The notes under the pieces were generated by a model that made no database searches, had not been told where the DNA came from, and saw only the letters and a program-made list of their open reading frames with translations. DNA of 64,000 nucleotides from Saccopteryx bilineata (Eukaryota; Chordata; Mammalia; Chiroptera; Emballonuridae): assembly GCF_036850765.1 (NCBI RefSeq), contig NC_089493.1:132252239-132316238 (forward strand), given 5' to 3'. The stretch's first letter is position 1; each line of letters begins with the position of its first letter. The position numbers were made by a program, and so were the translations under genes. Below, piece after piece: positions 23,034-34,326 of the stretch.

Positions 23034-26000
23034 TGAAAGTGTGAACATGTAAACCCTACACCTAGACCAGATTTCAGGCTCTAGGCCCCTTTACAACAGA
23101 CACTGCTTCCAGCTCAGCACTCTGCCCCTTTACAGCTACTTAAGGTATAATCCAGAGACGCAATGGCCAAACTCCAGTTCTGTGCTGCTGAGGAAGCCAA
23201 ACCCACTTCAGTGTGGGTCTCAGAGTGCTCTTTGTGTTTCTTGGGCCTGGGAGGGAAGGTTAGCAACAGAGCCCAAGAGATGGCCCCAGGGATATCGGCT
23301 GTGCTGCTGGGGACCTGCCCTTCCCGGCTGTGAGCACAGCACGCTGGCCTCAGGGGAAGGGGGCCAGAGAGAAGCCAGCAGTCATGGCCGAGAGGTCACA
23401 GGTCACAGAGATGAAGTGCAGTCAGCTAGGGTGGCTGTCTAATGCTCTCTGGCATAAATGGTCAGCCTGGGGCCTAGAGGGTATGGGTTTGCATGATCAG
23501 ACCAGTCCAGGGTGCCCAGACTACAGAGGAAAACAGCTTGTGTTCTCCAGTGGGGTCACATCTTTTGGTGTAACTGAAAAGCCTGGAGAGAAACCATCCT
23601 ATTCCCATTCATCCCTTCATCCAGCACAGGATCCACTCCTGGATATTGGGTCAGTGAGTTCTCAGCAAGACCATCTTCCCTCGGATTCTGGGTTGTCCAG
23701 AGCCCACGGACCACTGACATTGGACAGGGCCTTTGGCTTCCACATGCCTGAGACTGGCTTTTTTCAAACCTGGCCACAGAGAGTGCATCCCCTCTGGAAT
23801 GAGCGTGAGAGGCACCCTGTGCGATCGGGAGGCTGGCTGGTGTACTGTCATCTCTCGAGGCTCCTCGCCGCTCTCCAAAGACCAGAAAATCCTGCTTCCT
23901 TTCCAGTGAGTCTGCTCAGTGAGGGAAGGGAGCCATCGGTGCCTTCACAGCCAGAAACTGCTGTTGGTTTATCACAAGTTACTGTTCATAGGTGCTCAAA
24001 ACAAGTACAGCTGAAACTTAAAAATTGGAGTTCACACTGAGTTGGGGCAGGAGGGAGTCAGCTGCCAAGCTCCAGTTCTCTCGGAGTGTTGCAGACCTCT
24101 GAGTAGAGACTAGAGACAGGATGCTGGGCACTGGAGATCACTGTAACTCAGCACATGCTCTGGATGGTGCATGGAAGCAACCAGAAGGCAGAGTGGTACT
24201 GCTCACCAGTCTCGGCTTGGCTTAAGAATCAGGGCGGGGCTGGGAAAGGTGCTGGCCTCCTGGGAGATCTGTGGAGTGGCGCTACCAGGGCAAGCATAGA
24301 GACTGCCTCTCTGTTGGCGGGGCAGAGTGCTCAGCCTCTGGGTCCTTCACCTCCACCACCCATTACTCAGACCTACTAGAGCTGGAGTCCTGGAACCAGG
24401 GACCTGCAGTCAAAGACAGTGAAACCCATAAACCTATGGTTGGCTCAACTTCCACTCCCCCTCTCACCCCGAATGCCTTTTCTGCCTGTACCACACTCTA
24501 TCGGAAATCCAGGGGCATGTCTGAAACCACCACACCCTGCTGGCACAGCCTTTCCAGCCTCAGGGGGCCTGGGCCCGCTGGTGCTGAGGGCAGAACCCAC
24601 CCTCAAAGCAGCACACTGCAGGCCTTGCTCCCTCGGTGCCTGGGGCTTGGAGTTGCTCAGCTTCCCCTCAGACTGTCTCCTCAGCCTCCTGACCATGGGC
24701 CTGCTCCAAGCACTTGTGTGCAGCTGGCCTGGCACTGCACTGGAGAGCCCCTGCTATAGCAGAGCAGCACTACCAGGGCAGAGATCAGTTCTCGTTCCCC
24801 AGTCTCATTCAGCCTCACTACCGACCCACAAGGTGGCGCCATTCTGCCCATTTTTCACTCAATCAGAGCCAGAGTGTGAACTCTGGGTGACTTCTCATCC
24901 GTCACTTTTTTCTCCACTCTATCTTGCTATTTGGGTACGGCCGGGACACTGAGGGTACACTAGGAGAGCAGGGAAGGGCTTCCCAGGGTGGTGGTAGAGC
25001 CTTGGAGGAGGGGAGACTTCTCTGCAGCTGATCTTTCATTCTTAAGTACCAGGTGCTGGGCATGCAGCAGTGGGCAAAGCCCACAGGAGCCATGCCCCAA
25101 CTCAAGACAGGCAGGGAGGACACAGGCTGCTGCCCACTGCTTGTGCCTGGGGAATGCTTTAGAGAAGTGAGGCTAGAGTCTGGGCTGAGTTGTCTGCCTG
25201 TCAGACATTTGTTCTGTGCCTGAGGACACTAGATGGCTCTACACATGCTGAAGCCTCACAGGTCAGTCAGGGCCAGGCAGGCCACCAGTGTGGGCTAGCC
25301 ATGTCCATCTCTGCCACCAGAAAGCTAGAAACCAGGGCTGAAGGGTTGGGAGCAGACTTCTTAACCTTCGTGAACTCCACTTAACCTGTCAAATGGGGCC
25401 TTTTCTGCCATCGACTAGACAGTGACCAGGAAGGTGAGCCAGTGAGACCACATTTGAGCAAATGTGTTGTTACAGAGCAGAACACACCTGTGTTCGGCAG
25501 AAAGAAGCAGGGGAAAGGAGAAAGCATTTGGGGGCTCAGATAAAGCTGGGCATAGCCTGGGAGCAGTGGCCTCTGCAGGAAAGCTGGTCATCCTGAATAG
25601 ATGGTGTTGAAGGGGTAAGGCCCTGCTGGCTTTGCCCCCAGCATTCACACCTTTAATTTTGCCCACTCCCCAACCTCCAGCCAACCCCAGGTCAGTTCCA
25701 TGTGCCTTGCAGAGTGGGCAAGAGTCCCAGCCTGAGTGCCTGAAAGGGGGATCCCCTCAGAATGCCTGTATCCCGATGGGGCAGGTGCATCAGGAGTGTG
25801 AAGAAGGCAACAAGGGACTTACTAGAGGGCAGAGTCACCTGGCCCCAGGGAAGGGCCATGCTGGATGCACTGGGTAACAGGGTGAAGGATTGTGTTCTCC
25901 AGGCTAGCCTAGCAATGCTTCTATAAATCTGCTCAGTTTTCCTTCACAACAGGCCTGAGAGGTAGGTTCTAGAATTATCCCCATTTTACTGATGAGTAAA

Positions 26001-26575
26001 GAAGCCAACAGGTTTTGTGTGCCCCAAATTCCTAGTGAGGGAGCCAAAATTTGTTCTCAGGTAGACCTGCCTGTCCCAGCTTCTGTGGGTCACAGCTTTC
26101 CTTCCTCACCCTGGTGCCACCCAGTGTCACAGGGGCCTTGTGGTACCTAGAGGGCACAGTCCAGCTGCAGACCCTAAGTCCCACTACCTGACCATGTTCA
26201 TTGTTGGCCAAAGCTCTCTAGACTCCACCTACCAGGCTGGCCTCCTTGTTGAGCGCCCCCTGCCCCAAACACACTTTAAGATTTTCCATGCTCACATTGT
26301 TCCTGTCCTTTTTCTCCCTATTCCTCAGGGCCCCCATTCAGCAAAGAAATTTTGGGGGTGACTTTGACTCAGCCATCTTAAATTGCTAGGTCTTCTCAGA
26401 TTCAGCTCTTGGCCTGGTGTGTGCATGTCTTCTCTACTCCTGTCCTGAGAGCATGTGCAGCAGGCCTTGGCTTCATCCTCACTTGTCTGCTGGGAGTCTG
26501 ACTCAGTCAGCAGGAGAGGAGAAGGCCCTGGGGCAGGCTTTCTCACATTGAATCCTCACTACAGCCCTATGACTC
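23034..26575. other. Unique, repeat-poor intergenic sequence
   Basis: About 3.5 kb, moderately GC-rich, with one MIR-like piece at about 25940-26060 (ATTATCCCCATTTTACTGAT). The longest open frame (236 codons, 23330-24040) shows no recognisable domain, and its composition looks like chance. No splice-bounded exon is convincing. Confidence 0.5.
25940..26060 (-). repeat. MIR fragment
   Basis: Has the reverse MIR phrases GAGGTAGGTTCTAGAATTAT and CCCCATTTTACTGATGAG. Truncated and diverged. Confidence 0.65.
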
Positions 26576-27065
26576 TGTGGGGAAAACAGCTGTGTTAGGC
26601 TTGCTTGCTGTTTCCTGGCTGCAAGCACTTTGCAAGACTAGTGTGTGAGCATGTGGCAGAAGCCACGTGTGTGCCTCTATGTAAAGCTGTGGGTGCTTTC
26701 CCTCAGTGGTGATTCTCCCAGATTGCTCTGCGAGGTGCGGTTCCCTGATTCCCTTAACAGCCACTGTGAGGGGTGGTCTTCCTGATCCCTTGCCCTCCAC
26801 TGTGAAAAATGGTTTTTCCTTGCTTATTCACTCACCCGTCTCCGCGAGCCTCCAGTAGATGGGAAAGGCCCAACTCTTTCCAGCTCCGCAGTTCCTCTAC
26901 CATCTGCTCAAATCCAGTGTGAACCTGTCTGGTCTCAACCACCAACATTACAGACCCCCATTCTATAGAAGAGGAAATGGAAACTGAAAGTAGGTGAGAA
27001 ACTCATCCAAGGTTGCATAGTTGGTAAACAGTAGAGCTAAGATTCAAGCCAAGCATAGCTGACTC
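26545..27065 (-). repeat. MIR split by a solo LTR
   Basis: The left part (26545-26575) reads AATCCTCACTACAGCCCTAT. The right part (26953-27065) continues CCCCATTCTATAGAAGAGG and then GGTTGCATAG. Removing the LTR at 26576-26952 restores a continuous reverse-strand MIR, which confirms the LTR insertion boundaries. Confidence 0.75.
26576..26952 (+). mobile_element. Solo LTR, endogenous retrovirus (subtype 3)
   Basis: 377 bp from TGTGGGGAAAACAGCTG to CCAACATTACA. It has the family-wide GTTAGGCTTGCT start and GTGTGAACCTG near the end. The flanking 5-mers GACTC and GACCC differ at one base. The TATA position reads CTATGTAAAG, and the AATAAA position has decayed to AGTAGAT. It is most similar to the LTR at 50585. 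Confidence 0.88.
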
Positions 27066-27483
27066 TCTTTCCCATCCTTCCACAAGCCTTTGTCTATTGA
27101 CCAGTGTTTGTGCCAATAAATATGTCTGGGTCTCTCCAAACATGATTGACTAGGGCAACCAAGGGAGGCCTCCTGATGCAGGCAGAGTGGGGGGGGGGTG
27201 TTCACCAGGCTGAGCAGCCTCATACCTAGCTCCCCAGAAGCCAGCTGACCAAGAACAGGGCATCGGCTGAGGAGAGGGAGGGACTAGCAGCCTTCAGGAG
27301 CTTCCCCCTCAAGAGGCCCTAGAACAGTTTTGCCTCCCCTCACCCCACCTCTTGTGAGGAGGACCTACATTTGTCAAATTAGAAAATCCAAGTTCCGCCC
27401 ACCCAGCAGGACCCTACCAAGGGGACCTCCCAGGACTGCTTCTGTGGCTAAGAAGGCAACTGAAAGATCTACCACCAACCACC
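27066..27483. other. Intergenic sequence, nothing recognised
   Basis: Includes a short G-run near 27190. No exon or repeat recognised. Confidence 0.5.
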
Positions 27484-27755
27484 ATAGAGGTAACTGGCAC
27501 CTTTCCTTCTTCCCTCCCACCCTCCTTTCCTCCTTTTCTTTCTTTCTCTCTCTCTCCCTCCTCTATTTCCCCTCTCTCTCCCCCTCTATCTCTCTACCTC
27601 CTCTGTCTCTCCCCTTCTGCTTCACCCCCCTTCCCCTCTCTCCACCTCTCCCTGTCCCCCCTCCCCCTGTCTTTCTTTCTTCCCCTTTCTCTCTCCCCCT
27701 CTCTTTCTCCCCTCTCTCTATCCCTTCCCCCTCCTTTCTTCCCCTCCTTCCCCTC
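27484..27755. repeat. Polypyrimidine (CT-rich) tract
   Basis: About 270 bp almost entirely of C and T. It continues for about 40 bp beyond the LTR insertion (28101-28140), so the LTR split one tract. Such mirror-repeat-rich tracts can adopt triplex structure. The open frame across it (Ser/Pro/Leu-rich) is a composition artefact. Confidence 0.85.
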
Positions 27756-28100
27756 TGAAATGCCGGTGGTCCAGGCCAGGCAGGTTCACACTGGATTCAG
27801 GCAGATGGTAGAAAAACTGCGGAGCCCGAAGGGGTTGGGCCATTCGTTTAATAGAGTCTCACAACAGCAGACAAGCACACAGGCAGGGAAAGCGCCTCAC
27901 AGGCAAACAAACAGCAAAATACCCCTCACAGTGGGGGGGCAGGCAATCCGGGCATCCACAATCCCCCATCTCTCTAGACTACAGCACATGCACCCATAGC
28001 CTTATATAGGATATGCACACGTGCCTCTGCCACGTGCTCACACTAATCAGGCAAAGGGCTTGCAGCCTGTAAACCAGCAAGCCTAACACAGCTGCCCACA
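27756..28100 (-). mobile_element. Solo LTR, endogenous retrovirus (subtype 2), minus strand
   Basis: The reverse complement runs from TGTGGGCAGCTGTGTTAGG to CCGGCATTTCA. It shares GTGTGCTTGTCTG and TATATAAGG with the other subtype 2 LTRs. Exact 5-bp duplications CCCTC flank it (27751-27755 and 28101-28105), although the surrounding tract is low-complexity. Confidence 0.88.
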
Positions 28101-28283
28101 CCCTCCTTTCTTCTCTTCCCCTCCTTCCCCTCCTCTCTTCAATAATCTACTTTGCATTCATCCAACCCTTTCATTTCTACCATTATATTAAACAAGATTG
28201 TTAAGCACTCAACACTTTGCTTCATGGTTATACAAATATACACAAAGCATATACATACAACTGTAAATACGTACAATGCTATG

Positions 28284-28653
28284 TGTGGGGCAGCTGTGTT
28301 AGGCTTGCTCGTGGGTTTACCAGCTGCAAGCACTTTGCTTGATTAGTGTGTGAGCACGTGGCAGAGGCATGTGTGCATAGTCTATATAAGGCTATGGTGC
28401 TTCCCCTGGGCAGCTATTCCCCCCATCGCTCTCCCACCACCATGAGGTGTGGTTTCCTTGCTCTCTTGCCCTTGATGCAAATAACAGATTTTCCTTTGTT
28501 TATTAGCTCTTTCCCTTTTGTTGTTTATGTGCTCGCCTGTCCTTGTGAGCCTCCAATAAATGGAAATAGCCCAACCCTTTATGGCTCTGCAGTTTCTCTA
28601 CCGTCTGCCCAAATCCAATGTGAACCTGCCTGGCCTCGGCCAGTGGCATTACA
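28284..28653 (+). mobile_element. 5' LTR of ERV-L-like provirus (subtype 1)
   Basis: 370 bp from TGTGGGGCAGCTGTGTTAGG to GGCATTACA. It carries a TATA box, TATATAAG (28383-28390), and a polyadenylation signal, AATAAA (28555-28560), giving the U3-R-U5 order. The partner LTR is at 35268-35639. In the first roughly 115 aligned bases the two differ at about nine positions, so the provirus is old. Flanks CTATG (left) and CTACA (right) match at three of five bases, a weak target duplication. Confidence 0.9.
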
Positions 28654-28680
28654 TCTGGCGTAGTGAACAGGAGTCGGAGC
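28654..28680 (+). other. Primer-binding region of the provirus
   Basis: Follows the 5' LTR directly, with TGGCG at 28656 after a TC spacer. Retroviral primer sites start TGG, complementary to the tRNA CCA end. I could not assign the tRNA. The second provirus has the decayed equivalent TCTAGCATCC at 51939. Confidence 0.55.
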
Positions 28681-28835
28681 AGGTGGTTATGGAACTGCTG
28701 ACACACTTGAAGAGTGGGGAAGAGGTGAGGTCACTCTTCTCCAGCATATAATTCCCCCTGGCTGTCCTTTTGGGGGCCGTAGGTTGGGTGTTTTTTATAG
28801 CCCTGTGAGAGGAAACCAAGAGTTCTGTGCAAGAG

Positions 28836-30060
28836 ATGGCCCAAGGTCGAAAGCTTCAGGGTGAGCTGCGGACCGAGAAGCAACAATGGCATGAGCTGGA
28901 ACAGTCATTGGAGAGGGAGCTCCAGATTCGAGAATTGCAAGTCAGACTGTAGGCTGAGAACCAGTGACGGTGTGAACTGGAGCCAGCACTGGAGAGGGGG
29001 GCCAACCAGGTTTGAGAGTTGCATTGTGAGGTACAGGCGGAATACCAATGGCACCTGGAACTGGAGCAGTCTCTGGAGAAGAAATGGTGGGTTCACAAGT
29101 TGCAGTTTGCCTTGAAAGCTGAACATTGGTGGTGAGAGCTTTTGGAGAAACAACTGCAGGTTCAGGACTTCGAGAGTCAGTTATAGGCTGAGAGCCAGCA
29201 GCCACAGGAGCTGAAATGGTCACTGAAGGAGCAGCAGCATCCATGCCAGTGGAATGGCTTTGAGTTCGCGGAAGCAGGTGTTTCCAACTCCTCCGCTTCT
29301 GAGGGGGAGGCTCAGGCTGCAACTGCCGTCCACAGACTTAAGAGCCCAGCCTGTGGTCACCAAGAAGGTAAAATCCCAGCAGCAAAGAGTCCCTCAGGGG
29401 CAGACATAGCCTCCTCCACAGATAGTGGAACACTCTGTGGTCCAGCCCTACACCCAGGCAGAGCTGATGGAGTTGGGGGTGCAATTCAGGCAGAAACCCA
29501 TGGAGCCCAGGGCAGCCTGTTTACTGAGGTTGTGGGACATAGGGGTAGATGGCACCATGCTCTCCAAAACAGAGATGGAGAAATTGGTTGCCATTACCAC
29601 ACACTCCTCCTTGAGGCAGCATCTTCAGAAGTGCCATGACAACCCAGGAGACCATACCCTATTAGAATGGGTGATGGCTGCCATTTGTACAGTCTGGCAG
29701 AATGCTGGGGACTTACTGGGGGCAGTGAGTCAGTGGCAGTGCTAGAGTGAGTTAGTAAAGGTCCTTTGGGAACTAGGTATGAAGAATGCTGCTTTCTACG
29801 CTGGGTCCCGTGGATCAGACAAGGAAGTGTTTACAGCCAGGATGTGAGATATTATCCTCAGCAGTGCCCCGTCAGCCCTTTTTGGGTCACTAGTGGCTAT
29901 CCTGAACCCCTATCTGGGACAGCCCATCAACACGGTTACACAGATGGTAGCAGATTTGGGGGAGCTGGAGGAGAGGAGCACAGAATCACAAAGCTGTGAG
30001 GGCTGCTGCCTGTGCTGCCCCTCCGACTAGCAAGAAGAATGGGCCTGTGAAAGTTACCTG
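28836..30060 (+). pseudogene. Decayed ERV gag
   Basis: The frame from the ATG at 28836 is rich in Leu, Glu and Gln and is broken by stop codons from about codon 39 onward. About five coiled-coil-like repeats start near 28893, 28974, 29058, 29136 and 29208, a period of roughly 27 residues. A later open stretch (29425-29745, 106 aa) contains ELMELGVQFRQKP and resembles capsid-type sequence. An N-terminal coiled coil before capsid is plausible for a class III (ERV-L-like) gag. Stops and frameshifts make it non-functional. The same sequence recurs in shortened form at 52110-52833. Confidence 0.7.
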
Positions 30061-30326
30061 AACACAGATGTGGGTAGATCTGATTGCAGCTGGGCAGATA
30101 GGGAGAAATTGGATGGCAAGCCTAATACAGTTCTTTAGGAGCTTTGGCAGCAACTTAAACCAGAACAGAGGTTCCAGCTGCTGAGACAGACAGCCCCAGC
30201 AGCTACCAATAAAATGGTTGGTGCATGGGCATCACAATTACAAGACTATATGATGGAGACCACTGAAGGAGAGGAGGACCCCCAAGACCCACTGTTCTAG
30301 TTTGAATAGGAAGAAAGCCGAGGGAC

Positions 30327-30560
30327 TTGTCTAACAGGGACGGGCGGGGACCGGAGGCCACACATGGAACTGGCTTCCACTGGTCCCCTTCTAATGTACA
30401 ACAGGTGTTGGCCTTGATGGATACAGGTGCAGAATGTTCCCTCCTTTATGGGAACCCAGATTTGCTGGGACCCCAGTGGCCATTGATGGTTATGGGGCCA
30501 AACTGTTCAAGTGAAGCCAATAACTATTCCATTGGGGATAGGAAGACTGCCTCCTAAGCC
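30327..30560 (+). pseudogene. Decayed ERV protease
   Basis: A 76-codon open stretch carries the aspartic protease signature DTGAECSLL (Asp codon 30420-30422). This is the DTG active-site triad of retroviral proteases, between gag and RT as expected. The flap and C-terminal part are not clearly in frame. Confidence 0.7.
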
Positions 30561-30669
30561 ATATAAGGTACATGTATCCCCTATTCCTGAATATATTTTG
30601 GGGGTAGATGTCTTACAAGGACTGTGGTTGGAAACTACAGCCGGGGAGTTCCGCCTGTGAGTCCAGGTT

Positions 30670-31635
30670 GTGAAGGCAGTGTTGTGGCGACATGTAGCAC
30701 ATTCCCCTTTGCAATTACCCATTCCCCAGCATGTAACTAGCACAAAGCAGAACCACCTGCCAGGTAGTTATGAAGAAATCACTGGGACAGTCTTCGAGCT
30801 AAAAAAGGTGGGGATCATCCAGCCCACACACAGCTCTTACAATTCCCCAGTGTGGCCTGTGTGCAAACCAGACAGAACCTGGAGAATGACAGTAGATTAC
30901 AGACAACTTAATAAAGTTGTTCCCCCTTTGCACACTGCTGTTCCCTCAATAGCTAACATGATGGATCGGCTAAGCCATGAGTTGGGGACATACCACTTTG
31001 TGGCAGACTTGGCCAATGCTTTTTTCTCTATTGATATAGCTGCAGAGTCAAGACCAATTTGCCTTCAGTTGGGAACGGAGACAATGGACCTTTACAGTAT
31101 TACCGCAGGGCTATTTGCATAGCCCCACCTTGTGCCATGGGCTGGTGGCTGCTGACCTGGCTAAAGGGAAACAGCCAGAGGCAGTTCATATGTATCATTA
31201 CATTGATGACAATATGCTAATTAGTGACTCTTCCAGAATTGAAGCAAGCAGTCCCTACCCTGCTATCCCATATGATAGTATGTGGCTGGGTGGTCAACGA
31301 GGGCAAATTATGAGTTATCTGTTAAGTTCTTGGGGGTTGTCTGATCTGGTAAGACAAAAGTTATCCCTGATGCAGTTATAGATAAGATCCAAGCATACCC
31401 CGTGCCCACTATGGTAAAGCAGTTACAGGAATTCCTAGGTCTGTTGGGGTATTGGCAAGCATTAATACCCCATTTAGCTCAGTTACTGCATCCCTTATAT
31501 CACCTTATTCAGAAAGGGGTTCACTGGGATTGAACTAAGCTGGCACAAAGTGCATTTGCAGCAGCTAAGAGAGCTGTCAAGGTGGCACAGTACTTGAACA
31601 TGCTTGATCTTGCCAGACCCTGTGAGCTTGATGTC
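30670..31635 (+). pseudogene. Decayed ERV reverse transcriptase
   Basis: The open stretch 30670-31122 includes NSPVWPVCKPD, RMTVDYRQLNK and DLANAFFSID, the classic RT fingers and palm motifs. It breaks at about 31122, and the YIDD catalytic box follows in another frame at 31199-31210. The later part (31380-31630) continues the RT connection region with stops. The motif style fits class III (ERV-L-like) better than gammaretroviral pol. Frameshifts and stops abolish function. Confidence 0.85.
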
Positions 31636-32444
31636 CATGTAACTTAGGTGGGGTTTGGATGGGGCTTGTGGCAATGGACAGAGTGCCTATGGCAACCTAT
31701 TGGGTTTTGGTCCCAATTGTGGAAAGGTGCTAAAGATTGTTACTCATTAGTGGAGAAGCAGCTGGCAGCTGTGTATGCTACCCTCCAGGCCACTGAGAGT
31801 GTTATGACCACAACACCAGTAATAGTCAAGACAGCATACCCTATTACAGGATGGGTGAGAGATTGGGCAACCAAACCATGTAGTGGTATAGCCCAAATGT
31901 CCACCCTGGCCAAGTGGGGTGCCTACCTGCAACAACGCTGTGCTCTTACCACCAGCCCGTTGAGGGCAGAACTGTAGGAAGTCTTGGGTCCAGTCACCTA
32001 TGCAACCTCAGAGTCAGGTGCAGCTGGGGCTCAGGAGGCAGAACATGAAGTCAGTCCCTACCAGGAAGGGTGGGTGCCCATCCCCAAGGATGCCTGGTAT
32101 ACTGATGGTTCCAGCAGGGGCCAACCTGCCAAGTGGATGGCTATAGCCTTCCATCGGCTACTGAGACTATTTGGATGGACACATGTACAGGCCAAAGCAG
32201 CCAATGGGCAGAATTAACCGTATGGCTAGTTGCCTGTAATGAACCTTCACCTATGGTGATTTGTACCAACAACTGGTCTGTCTATCATGGACTGACCCTT
32301 TGGATTGCTACTTGGCATACTAACTACTGGATGGTAATGCACTGTCTGCTATGGGGTCAGGCCATGTGGCAGGACTTATGGGAAATAGGACACCAGAAGC
32401 AGGTGCCAGTATACCATGTCACAGAGCATGACCCTCTAGCCCAT
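31636..32444 (+). pseudogene. Decayed ERV RNase H region
   Basis: Follows RT. It contains the RNase H signature WYTDGSS (32095-32115), with the preceding connection domain at 31648-31977. Frames shift at least twice. It is cut by a minus-strand solo LTR at 32445, and pol resumes at 32802. Confidence 0.75.
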
Positions 32445-32796
32445 TGTAATGCTGGCAGCCAAGACCAAGCAGGTTCACACTGGATTCGGGCAGATGGTAG
32501 AGAAACTGTGGAGCCGGAAAGGATTGGGCCATTCCATTTAATAAAGTTTCACAACTGTGGACAAGCACACAGTCAGGGGAAACCGCCTTTCAGGCAAACA
32601 AACAGCAAAATGCCCCTCACAGTGGTGGGCAGGCAACCCGCCATCCACAATACCCCATCTCTCATCTCTCTCGAGTGCAAGCACCCACAGCCTGCAAGAC
32701 TGTGCACACGTGCCTCTGCCACGTGCTCCCGCACTAATCAAGCGAAGTGCTTGCAGCCAGTAACCCTGCAAGCAAACCTAACACAGCTGCCCCACA
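32445..32796 (-). mobile_element. Solo LTR nested in pol (subtype 2), minus strand
   Basis: 352 bp, TGTAATGC...CTGCCCCACA as written, which is the reverse complement of TGTGGGGCAG...CATTACA. Flanking 5-mers CCCAT (32440-32444) and CCTAT (32797-32801) differ at one base. It separates the RNase H region from integrase in the provirus. Confidence 0.9.
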
Positions 32797-33455
32797 CCTA
32801 TCCTGGGAATGATGAGGCAGACACTTTGGTGAGGGTGTGATGGCTGGAGGCTGCACCTGCAGGTGACATGATGCAGTGGCTCAACCGGTGTCTGCTCCAT
32901 GCATAACAAAAAACTGTGTGGGCTACCATTAAAGTGTGGAACTTGCCTGTGTCCTATGCAGAGGTACTTCCAGCCTCCAAGCAATGTTTCAAGGAGCACC
33001 CTCGAAGACCACTCGCATTACCTGGACAGATCCAGAAAGGTCGTGTCCCACTGACACGTTGGCAAATAGACATCATTGGACCCTTACCAAAGTTGGACAG
33101 GTGCCAGTATGCAATCACATGTGTAGATACTGCCACTGGTCTGCTTGCTGTTTACCCTGCCTGTAACTCAGACCAAAGGGTTCTGTACTGCCTGAGTGCT
33201 GCATATGGGTGGCCACTGGTCATTGAAAGTGACAATGGTGCCCATTTCGTGGATTCTATGGTAAGGCAATGGGCTCAAGACCTAGGGGTGGACTGGAAGT
33301 ACCATGTCCCCTACCACCCCCAGGCTGCTGGTATCACTGAGTGGTATAATGGACTCTTAAAGCAGGGACTGAGACAGGAGGGGGGCACCGGCTCCCTTAC
33401 TGGATGGACACCCTGCTTGTGGACAGTACTCTGGATTTTGAATGAAAGACCTTGA
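32797..33455 (+). pseudogene. ERV integrase with open catalytic core
   Basis: Pol resumes at 32797. An open frame of 179 codons (32916-33455) carries all three acidic catalytic residues: Asp in RWQIDIIGP (codon 33069), Asp in IESDNGAHF (33231) and Glu in ITEWYNG (33339). The spacing between the last two is 35 residues, the DD(35)E arrangement of retroviral integrases. The phrase HVPYHPQAAG is typical of retroviral integrase. The N-terminal zinc-binding segment is not recognisable in frame, and the C-terminal domain is interrupted after NERP. This is a remnant, although the core has no stop codon. Confidence 0.85.
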
Positions 33456-33815
33456 TGGGGAAGCCCAGCTTCAGTGGAAGCCCTCCTGCACCGGGCAGCT
33501 GCCCCCATCCAGTTGCAGATACACACCAAGGACGCTTTGCTCAGGCCGGGCTTTGGACAGCAGGGCAACATGATTTTGCCCGCCCCAACAGCCCTCCTTA
33601 AAGGCCAGCAGCTTCAATAGACATGGTCCTGGACTCTACAGTCTCCCCATCTGAGATGGGTGGCCTTGCTGGCACCATGGGGAAAGGGGCTAGAGGTGGA
33701 CCTCCAGTTAACTCCCTGGGCAACCAGCACCTGGCCATCTAAGGTAGAAGTTATTATCCCTTGAGTGCTCAGGGAGACAGCATTATGAAGGGCACCTTTG
33801 TAATTTCTTTATGGC
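33456..33815 (+). pseudogene. ERV pol tail / 3' internal sequence
   Basis: Continues from integrase with stop codons. No env or dUTPase motif was identified. It ends at the target site of the next nested LTR. Confidence 0.5.
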
Positions 33816-34156
33816 TATGGTGCAGCTGTATTAGGCTTGCTTGTGGGTTTATCAGCTGCAAGCACTTTGCTTGATTAGTGCATGAACATGTGTGCACAGC
33901 CTATATAAGGCTATGGGTGCTTCTCCCAGATCACTCTCCTGCCACTGTGAGGTGCAGTTTTCCTTGCTCCCTTGCCTTTACTGCTAATAGCAGGTTTTCC
34001 TTTGTTTATTAGCTCTTTCACTTTTGTTCATTTGCTCGCCTATATTTGTGACCCTCCGATAAACAAATATGGCCTGACACTTTCCAGCTTCACAGTTTCT
34101 CTACCATCTGCCCGAATCCAATGTGAACTTGTCTGACCTAGGCCACTGGCATTACA
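33816..34156 (+). mobile_element. Solo LTR nested in the provirus (subtype 1)
   Basis: 341 bp from TATGGTGCAGCTGTATTAGG (the first TG mutated to TA) to GGCATTACA, with TATATAAGG at 33902. Exact 5-bp duplications ATGGC flank it (33811-33815 and 34157-34161). So it is an insertion and not the provirus's own 3' LTR. Confidence 0.88.
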
Positions 34157-34326
34157 ATGGCCCATAATGAGGTCTCCCATTTTGCTGCATATCAAACCAG
34201 CAGATCCTGGTGTGCAGGCCAATAAGGTTTGGAATGCCCACCCGGGGCGGCCTCTGGTACCTGCTATTGTGCTGTCTGCAGACAGAACTTGGGCCTGTGT
34301 TCTGCCAGTAGGGAAAGATTTGTCTC
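34157..34326 (+). pseudogene. ERV internal 3' segment between nested LTRs
   Basis: About 170 bp of provirus interior between two solo LTRs. It has a short open stretch with VWNAHPGRP, which could be the integrase C-terminal domain. The assignment is tentative. Confidence 0.45.

Noticed and set aside
23330..24040. 236-codon open frame on the plus strand
   Set aside because: No recognisable domain or motif, and chance long frames are expected in GC-richer unique DNA.
27330..27758. 142-codon open frame rich in Ser, Pro and Leu
   Set aside because: It is a translation of the polypyrimidine tract; composition alone explains it.
33816..34156. Treating this LTR as the provirus's 3' LTR
   Set aside because: It has its own exact ATGGC duplication and no polypurine tract before it. 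The LTR at 35268 follows a polypurine tract.
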